This document shows positions 58,789 to 64,000 of a stretch of 64,000 nt of DNA, piece by piece. The translations under genes and the position numbers were made by a program. The first letter of the stretch is position 1. Each line of letters starts with the position of its first letter. The notes under the pieces were generated by a model. It saw only the letters and a program-made list of their open reading frames with translations. It was not told the origin of the DNA and ran no database searches. Origin of the DNA: JADJSS01 sp046329815 (GTDB lineage Bacteria > Bacteroidota > Bacteroidia > Chitinophagales > JADIYW01); the NCBI GenBank assembly GCA_046329815.1, contig JAXLTY010000001.1:992001-1056000 (forward strand), given 5' to 3'.

Positions 58789-60819
58789 ATGTCCGCGAAC
58801 AAATATCCGCATTTATTATCAGAACTGGATTTAGGTTTTACGAAACTAAAGAACCGTGTGCTGATGGGTTCGATGCATACTAATTTAGAAGAAGAAAAAG
58901 ATGGCTTTGAAAAACTGGCAGCATTTTATGCTGAGCGCGCCAAAGGCGATGCCGGAATTATTGTTACCGGTGGTTTTGCGCCAAATTGGGAAGGTTGGTT
59001 AAAACCATTCGCCGGTAGAATGACCAATCACGGACATGTAAAAAGACATAAAATTGTAACAGATGCTGTTCATAGCGAAGGCGGAAAAATTGCCATGCAG
59101 ATTTTACATGCAGGCAGATATGCTTATCATCCGTTGAGTGTTGCGCCATCAAGAATACAGGCACCAATCAATCCGTTTAAACCACGCGCACTGACAACAT
59201 GGGGCGTTCGTCGCACCATAAATGATTTTGCAGACAGTGCTGCTTTAGCGCGTGAAGCCGGTTATGATGGCGTGGAAATTATGGGTTCGGAAGGTTATTT
59301 GATCAACCAGTTTATAGTACAGCATACGAACAAACGCACTGATGAATATGGTGGCAGTTATGAAAACAGGATTAAATTTCCGATTGAGATTGTTCGTAAA
59401 GCAAGAGAAAAAGTAGGCAAGGATTTTATCATTATTTATCGTTTGTCTATGCTGGATCTGATTGAAGACGGCAGCAATTGGGAAGAAGTAGTGCAACTGG
59501 CAAAAGAAATTGAAAAAGCAGGCGCAACCATAATAAATACTGGTATTGGCTGGCACGAAGCACGTATTCCAACCATTGCAACATCGGTGCCGCGCGCAGG
59601 TTTTGCATGGGTCACTCAAAAACTAAAATCAGAGATCTCGATTCCGTTGTGTACATCGAATCGTATCAATATGCCGGAAGTTGCCGAGCAGGTTTTAGCA
59701 GATGGCTGCGCGGATATGATATCGATGGCACGTCCGTTTTTAGCGGATGAAAACTGGGTGAAAAAAGCGAAAGAAAACCGTGCTGACGAAATCAATACTT
59801 GTATCGCCTGTAACCAGGCGTGTTTGGATCATACGTTCTCCAATAAATTATCAAGCTGTTTGGTCAATCCGCGTGCCTGTCATGAAACAGAATTAAATTA
59901 CACTCCAACTTCCAACAAGAAGAAAATTGCAGTTGTTGGTGCTGGTCCGGCTGGTTTGGCATTTGCATCTATTGCAGCAGAACGCGGTCATGCAATCACC
60001 TTATTTGAAGCGGATAAAGAAATCGGAGGACAATTTAATATGGCTAAAAAAATTCCGGGAAAAGAAGAGTTTTATGAAACTTTGCGCTATTATAAAAAAC
60101 AACTGGAACTGTATAATGTAAATGTGCAATTAAACAAAAAAGTAACTGCTGCCGATCTGAAAGATTTTGATGAAGTAGCCGTTGCAACAGGCATTTCGCC
60201 ACGCGATATTTCGTTTGAAGGCAGCGACCATCCAAAAGTTGTAAGCTATATAGATGTCTTGAAAAATGGTGTTGATGTTGGCAAAAAAGTAGCAGTAATA
60301 GGTGCTGGCGGAATTGGATTTGATGTAAGTGAATTTTTAACTCAGTCAGGCGAGAGCACCACATTACATAAAGATGAATGGCTCAAAGAATGGGGCATCG
60401 ATCCAACGAACAGAGTGCGTGGTGGCATTGCAGGCATTCAGCAGCAAATAGAAAAACCGGCTCGAGAAGTAATGATGTTTCAACGAACTGCAGGCAAGGT
60501 TGGCGCAAAACTTGGTAAAACAACCGGATGGATTCATCGCACCACTTTAAAAATGAAAAAAGTAAAAATGGCAGATGGTGTCGAATACACGAAAATTGAT
60601 GATATTGGCTTGCATTATATTGATAAAAATAAACAGCCACAAGTGTATGCATGTGACAATGTTGTGGTTTGCGCAGGACAAATTTCTTTGAAAGAATTAG
60701 AACAACCTTTGCTGGATTTGGGCAAAACTGTATATGTAATTGGTGGTGCTTTTGAAGCCGGCGAACTCGATGCAAAGCGAGCCATCAACCAAGCTGCAAG
60801 AGTTGCTGCGGTTGTTTAA
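58789..60819 (+). CDS. fadH: 2,4-dienoyl-CoA reductase-like NADH:flavin oxidoreductase
   Basis: This 676-residue enzyme is an old-yellow-enzyme type FMN barrel (residues 1-370), a [4Fe-4S] site with Cys spacing C-x2-C-x3-C-x11-C (CIACNQAC then SSC), and an NAD(P)- and FAD-binding C-terminal half with VVGAGPAGLAFA and VIGAGGIGFDVSEF. The layout equals E. coli FadH, which reduces 2,4-dienoyl-CoA in unsaturated fatty-acid beta-oxidation. Trimethylamine dehydrogenase relatives share it, but the FadH-like reading is better supported. A divergent promoter with a 22-bp palindrome precedes it. Confidence 0.9.
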   Translation: MSANKYPHLLSELDLGFTKLKNRVLMGSMHTNLEEEKDGFEKLAAFYAERAKGDAGIIVTGGFAPNWEGWLKPFAGRMTNHGHVKRHKIVTDAVHSEGGKIAMQILHAGRYAYHPLSVAPSRIQAPINPFKPRALTTWGVRRTINDFADSAALAREAGYDGVEIMGSEGYLINQFIVQHTNKRTDEYGGSYENRIKFPIEIVRKAREKVGKDFIIIYRLSMLDLIEDGSNWEEVVQLAKEIEKAGATIINTGIGWHEARIPTIATSVPRAGFAWVTQKLKSEISIPLCTSNRINMPEVAEQVLADGCADMISMARPFLADENWVKKAKENRADEINTCIACNQACLDHTFSNKLSSCLVNPRACHETELNYTPTSNKKKIAVVGAGPAGLAFASIAAERGHAITLFEADKEIGGQFNMAKKIPGKEEFYETLRYYKKQLELYNVNVQLNKKVTAADLKDFDEVAVATGISPRDISFEGSDHPKVVSYIDVLKNGVDVGKKVAVIGAGGIGFDVSEFLTQSGESTTLHKDEWLKEWGIDPTNRVRGGIAGIQQQIEKPAREVMMFQRTAGKVGAKLGKTTGWIHRTTLKMKKVKMADGVEYTKIDDIGLHYIDKNKQPQVYACDNVVVCAGQISLKELEQPLLDLGKTVYVIGGAFEAGELDAKRAINQAARVAAVV

Positions 60820-60927
60820 AGCAAAACAGTTTCATTGAATATTTTTTTAAATGCGAATATTTGTCAGTTGAATTTTTATTATTTACTTACAATTTTTACA
60901 ATTATATTTATTTTATCGCACTTTATA

Positions 60928-62661
60928 TTACACCACACTCAATTTGAAATAAAAAACACTTCCTTTGTTTACTTCGCTGCTCATGCCGATGCTGCCATTT
61001 TGCGCTTCAATAAATTCTTTGCTGATTGCTAAACCTAAGCCAGTTCCTTCTTTATCATTTCCAGGAATACGAAAATAACGATCGAAGATTTTATCTTTAT
61101 ATTTTTCGTCTATTCCTTTACCGAAATCCTGTACAGAAAAATAAACATCATTGTCTTGTTTATAAGCAGTTATGATGATCTTATCGTCTTGATGAGAATA
61201 ACGGATTGCATTGGAAATAAAATTGGTCAACACCCAAGCCGTTTTTTCTGTGTCGGCATGAATAGATGGTACCGCGCCTAAATAATTAACTTCCATCTGA
61301 ATGTTTTTTTGTTCTGCCTGTATTTTATTAGCATCCGTTGCCAACTGAATAATTTCTCTTGGGCTGGCAGTTGTCCGGTTTAATTGTATCATACCTGTTT
61401 CTGCCTGGGTCATATTCAGCAGTTCTCCGGTCATCTTCAGCAAGCGTTCGGTATCTTCTTTTATATTTTTTATGAATTGTTTCTGCTCTTCGTTTACTTG
61501 TCCAATGCGTTCGTCACTTAATAGTTTCAGACTGATCAGAATAGAAGATATAGGTGTTTTTAACTCATGTGAAACCGTGCTGATAAAGTTTGTTTTTAAA
61601 ACATCCAATTCTTTATATGCAGTAATGTTTTTTAAGATAATAACGTGTCCTATTTGTTTGCTTACTTTTTCACCTGTCGGAATAAAGTTGATGTCAACAA
61701 TTTCTTCATTGAAATACGACTCTTTATTGTTGGTATAAATTTTTAACGGTTCTTGTCTTGTCTTTTTCTCGTTACTCTTAATCGGTGAAATATCTTTAGT
61801 TAACGCACGCATCAGATCATTTTTAGAAGATATTTCACTGGTCGTTTTTCCAATCACATCTTCTGCTTTTAACGACAAAAGATGCAGGGCTTCTTCATTA
61901 GCAAATACAACATTCTGATGTTCATTCAATCCAATAACCGGATCGTGCATTTTATTGATCAGCGTTTCAATTCTTTTTTTCTCAAACAGTATTTGTGATA
62001 TCGAGCTTTGTTCGTATTCTTTTAGTTTTGCCGCCATTGTATTGAATGCATCAGCCATATCACCAAATTCATCATTACTTTCTAAATTGAGCCATAAGCT
62101 ATAATTTTTGTTAGCGATTTCTTTAATGCTGTCTGTTAATATTCGGATTGGATTAGCAATTGAATTTGGAAAATTGATCAATAAAGAAAATGAAATTAAG
62201 AAACAAAATGCACCAATAAATGATATCCATGTGTAAGCATTATCCGCTGTTTTTTGTGCGGTGTTACTTTTCACCTTAATAGCAGTCATATTCAGATCCA
62301 TCAATTGATAAATATCTTGCCGGATTGATGAAATAATAACTTTATCAGCAGGATGCTTGAGATAATTATTAAAATTAATTTCTAATTGAGCAGTGACTTC
62401 TTTTTCGCCTTTTTCTGTAATGTTGTTTTTTTGCTTTATTAAATTCTCCCGAAAATTTTTCAAGGCAATGCTATTCGTTGGAGCATCATCCAAATTCATC
62501 AGCATGTGCTTTGAATAATCCAGTGTATTATAATTCGCAGCCAGTATGTTCTTTGTGTCTTTTGAAATAGAATATATAAAAACCATGCTTAAAGACAAGA
62601 GCAACGATATGAATAGAAACAGCGTGCCAGTTCCTAATCTCAGTTTCGTTATTATTTTCAT
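60928..62661 (-). CDS. Sensor histidine kinase (separate kinase half of KdpD)
   Basis: This 577-residue membrane kinase has TM1 (LFLFISLLLSLSMVFIYSI), a periplasmic segment, TM2 (WISFIGAFCFLISFSLLI), a HAMP linker, a PAS domain (INKMHDPVIGLNEHQNVVFANEEAL), a HisKA domain with the phospho-acceptor in FISTVSHELKTPIS, and a HATPase domain with NFISNAIRYS, DFGKGID and GTGLGLAISKEF. It lies 18 bp after the KdpD N-terminal gene and is co-transcribed, so the split pair probably does KdpD's job (potassium and osmotic sensing). No response regulator follows it on this strand in the window. Confidence 0.92.
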   Translation of the reverse strand: MKIITKLRLGTGTLFLFISLLLSLSMVFIYSISKDTKNILAANYNTLDYSKHMLMNLDDAPTNSIALKNFRENLIKQKNNITEKGEKEVTAQLEINFNNYLKHPADKVIISSIRQDIYQLMDLNMTAIKVKSNTAQKTADNAYTWISFIGAFCFLISFSLLINFPNSIANPIRILTDSIKEIANKNYSLWLNLESNDEFGDMADAFNTMAAKLKEYEQSSISQILFEKKRIETLINKMHDPVIGLNEHQNVVFANEEALHLLSLKAEDVIGKTTSEISSKNDLMRALTKDISPIKSNEKKTRQEPLKIYTNNKESYFNEEIVDINFIPTGEKVSKQIGHVIILKNITAYKELDVLKTNFISTVSHELKTPISSILISLKLLSDERIGQVNEEQKQFIKNIKEDTERLLKMTGELLNMTQAETGMIQLNRTTASPREIIQLATDANKIQAEQKNIQMEVNYLGAVPSIHADTEKTAWVLTNFISNAIRYSHQDDKIIITAYKQDNDVYFSVQDFGKGIDEKYKDKIFDRYFRIPGNDKEGTGLGLAISKEFIEAQNGSIGMSSEVNKGSVFYFKLSVV

Positions 62662-62679
62662 GATGATAAATTTTATTGT

Positions 62680-63804
62680 TTACGATAAAATAACCAAATC
62701 AATATCTGATGACGATAGCTTGTTCAGCAATTCATTAAACACATTAGTAGCTAAGATAATTTTAAATAAACTCAAATGTGGCTTGCCGATGCAAATAGTA
62801 GTGATCTGTTTTTGTTCGGCAGTTTCTGTGATCGCTCTTGCAATATTATTACTTTGTACCTGAATCACCTGTGCATTTAACTCGGTAGCTAATTTAAAAT
62901 TATTAATCAAATGACGCTGTTTATCTAACGGAATATTATCGGCATTTTCCGAAGGAAGCTGTACATATAACAAATACCATTTACTATTGTAGTAGTTAGC
63001 TAATCGAGCTGTTTTACGGATAACCTTACGTGCTGTTTGGTCATTGCTGCTGATGCACGCTAAGAAGCGTTCATGCTTCAAAGCAGCATTTTTTAGAACT
63101 TCGTTTTCTACTTTGCGCTCTACTTGTGACGCTACTTCTTTTAACGCCAATTCGCGTAATTGCAAAATATGTTTGGATTGAAAGAAATTCTTTAATGCTG
63201 TTTCAATCTTATCTGCGTGATAAATTTTTCCTTCTTTTAATCTTGCAATCAATTCATCTGCTGTCAAATCTATGTTGACTACTTCATCTGCTTGTGCCAA
63301 CACGCTGTCAGGTACACGTTCTTTTACTTCTACGCCTGTAATTTTTTTTACTTCTTCATTAAGACTTTCTATATGCTGAATGTTTAACGCACTTATTACA
63401 TTAATACCTGCATCTAAAATTTCGATGACATCTTGCCAGCGTTTTTCGTTCGTGCTGCCTTCAATATTGGTGTGTGCCAATTCATCTACAATCACCACTT
63501 CCGGACGCAAACTAATAACTGCCTGCACATCCAATTCTTCCAGTTCTTTTCCTTTATAAAATAATTTACGTCGTGGAATAACAGGCAATCCTTCCAGTAA
63601 AGCTGCTGTTTCGGCACGATTATGTGTTTCTATGTAACCAATTTTTACATCAATGCCGTTTTTCAATAAAGTATGAGCTTCCATTAACATGCGATACGTT
63701 TTACCTACACCTGCACTCATGCCGATATATATTTTAAATTTTCCTCGCCTTGAATTTTTAATCAAGTCGAGGAAATGCTGTGCCGATTTTTTTTCTTCTT
63801 CCAC
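62680..63804 (-). CDS. KdpD N-terminal sensor protein (Kdp plus USP domains)
   Basis: This 374-residue cytoplasmic protein corresponds to the N-terminal half of E. coli KdpD without its transmembrane and kinase parts. The KdpD domain has Walker A GMSAGVGKTYRML (28-40) and IVDELAHTN. A universal stress (USP) domain follows (about residues 240-374, ERFLACISSNDQTARKVI ... TTICIGKPHLS). The start is a GTG at 63804. It sits between kdpC and the histidine kinase gene in one minus-strand operon. The split of KdpD into two proteins is known in Bacteroidota. Confidence 0.92.
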   Translation of the reverse strand: MEEEKKSAQHFLDLIKNSRRGKFKIYIGMSAGVGKTYRMLMEAHTLLKNGIDVKIGYIETHNRAETAALLEGLPVIPRRKLFYKGKELEELDVQAVISLRPEVVIVDELAHTNIEGSTNEKRWQDVIEILDAGINVISALNIQHIESLNEEVKKITGVEVKERVPDSVLAQADEVVNIDLTADELIARLKEGKIYHADKIETALKNFFQSKHILQLRELALKEVASQVERKVENEVLKNAALKHERFLACISSNDQTARKVIRKTARLANYYNSKWYLLYVQLPSENADNIPLDKQRHLINNFKLATELNAQVIQVQSNNIARAITETAEQKQITTICIGKPHLSLFKIILATNVFNELLNKLSSSDIDLVILS

Positions 63805-63848
63805 AATGTTCTTTTATAGAATAAGTGATACATTAAGTTACACCGGAT

Positions 63849-64000
63849 TTATTGTTTAAGTTTATCTAAGGCAAGATTTAATTTCAGCACATTGATTTTT
63901 TCAGGACCAAATAATCCTGCTAATGGTTTTTCTGTTTGGTTGATAATAAGCTTCTGCAAAACATCTACAGAAATATTGCGCGCTTTAGCAATACGGTTCA
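63849..64000 (-). CDS. kdpC: KdpC, potassium-transporting ATPase C chain (partial, C-terminal end)
   Basis: The minus strand from the window's edge reads 49 codons ending in the KdpC C-terminal motif NVLKLNLALDKL, then TAA. Earlier residues (NRIAKARNISVDVLQKLI) also fit KdpC. The gene continues past position 64000. It is upstream of the KdpD N-terminal gene (44-bp gap), as in a kdpABC-D operon. KdpC is a small membrane subunit of the potassium pump KdpFABC. Confidence 0.85.
   Translation of the reverse strand, partial: NRIAKARNISVDVLQKLIINQTEKPLAGLFGPEKINVLKLNLALDKLKQ

Noticed and set aside
58714..58812. Upstream extension of the DinB gene to 58812
   Set aside because: It crosses the 22-bp palindrome and the opposing promoter, and the extra residues have no family similarity.

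Overview
The window looks like the chromosome of a low-GC member of the Bacteroidota. Three secreted proteins end in type IX secretion (T9SS) sorting domains. Promoters match the phylum's TAnnTTTG -7 box. DUF4290 sits directly before murA, and CarB is short. A Chitinophagia- or Sphingobacteriia-like lineage is plausible but not proven. I found no rRNA, tRNA, CRISPR array or prophage, and no stretch over 300 bases lacks a gene or mobile element.

Layout. 0-6.4 kb: DUF4290/murA, an IS982-family element, an MCE-domain lipoprotein, gyrB and a small lipoprotein. 6.4-12 kb: two membrane proteins, then a short-chain dehydrogenase and a class-3 aldehyde dehydrogenase separated by a second, apparently identical IS copy. 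12-32 kb: a surface-polysaccharide region with three GT-C-like membrane glycosyltransferases, an O-antigen polymerase-like protein, a Wzx-like flippase, a GT4 glycosyltransferase, two acyltransferase-3 proteins, an MBOAT/SGNH O-acetylation pair, a secreted glycoside hydrolase and a T9SS alpha/beta hydrolase. Its genes lie in short runs on both strands. 31.5-33.3 kb: a phosphopantetheinyl transferase overlapping a type II thioesterase, then a small LEA-like protein. 33.3-41 kb: glutaminyl cyclase, cysS, small envelope proteins, a 3-ketodihydrosphingosine reductase-like SDR next to an extended SDR (probable sphingolipid genes), and typA. 41-51 kb: uvrA, an unknown AT-rich gene, a DUF2147 protein, a PhoD-like T9SS phosphatase and a 1273-residue PKD-repeat adhesin. 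51-58.7 kb: carB, a HEPN protein overlapping a small acidic protein, a membrane protein, two DinB-superfamily proteins, a cyclophilin and an omega-amidase. 58.7-64 kb: a 2,4-dienoyl-CoA reductase-like enzyme, then the end of a kdp operon on the minus strand (kdpC end, kdpD N-terminal half, separate histidine kinase).

How the parts fit. The 12-32 kb region can supply polymerisation, export, acylation and trimming of a surface glycan, but no initiating phosphoglycosyltransferase, Wzz or Wza is in the window. Cell-wall (murA), sphingolipid (37-39 kb) and outer-membrane (MCE, PhoD, PKD) genes give the window a strong envelope theme. The least expected non-coding features are a seven-unit array of about 21.5-bp period at 25.0 kb, four copies of a 31-nt repeat built from AGTCNNN heptamers, a 22-bp perfect palindrome in a divergent promoter, and several -7 boxes only 4-7 nt from the start codon.
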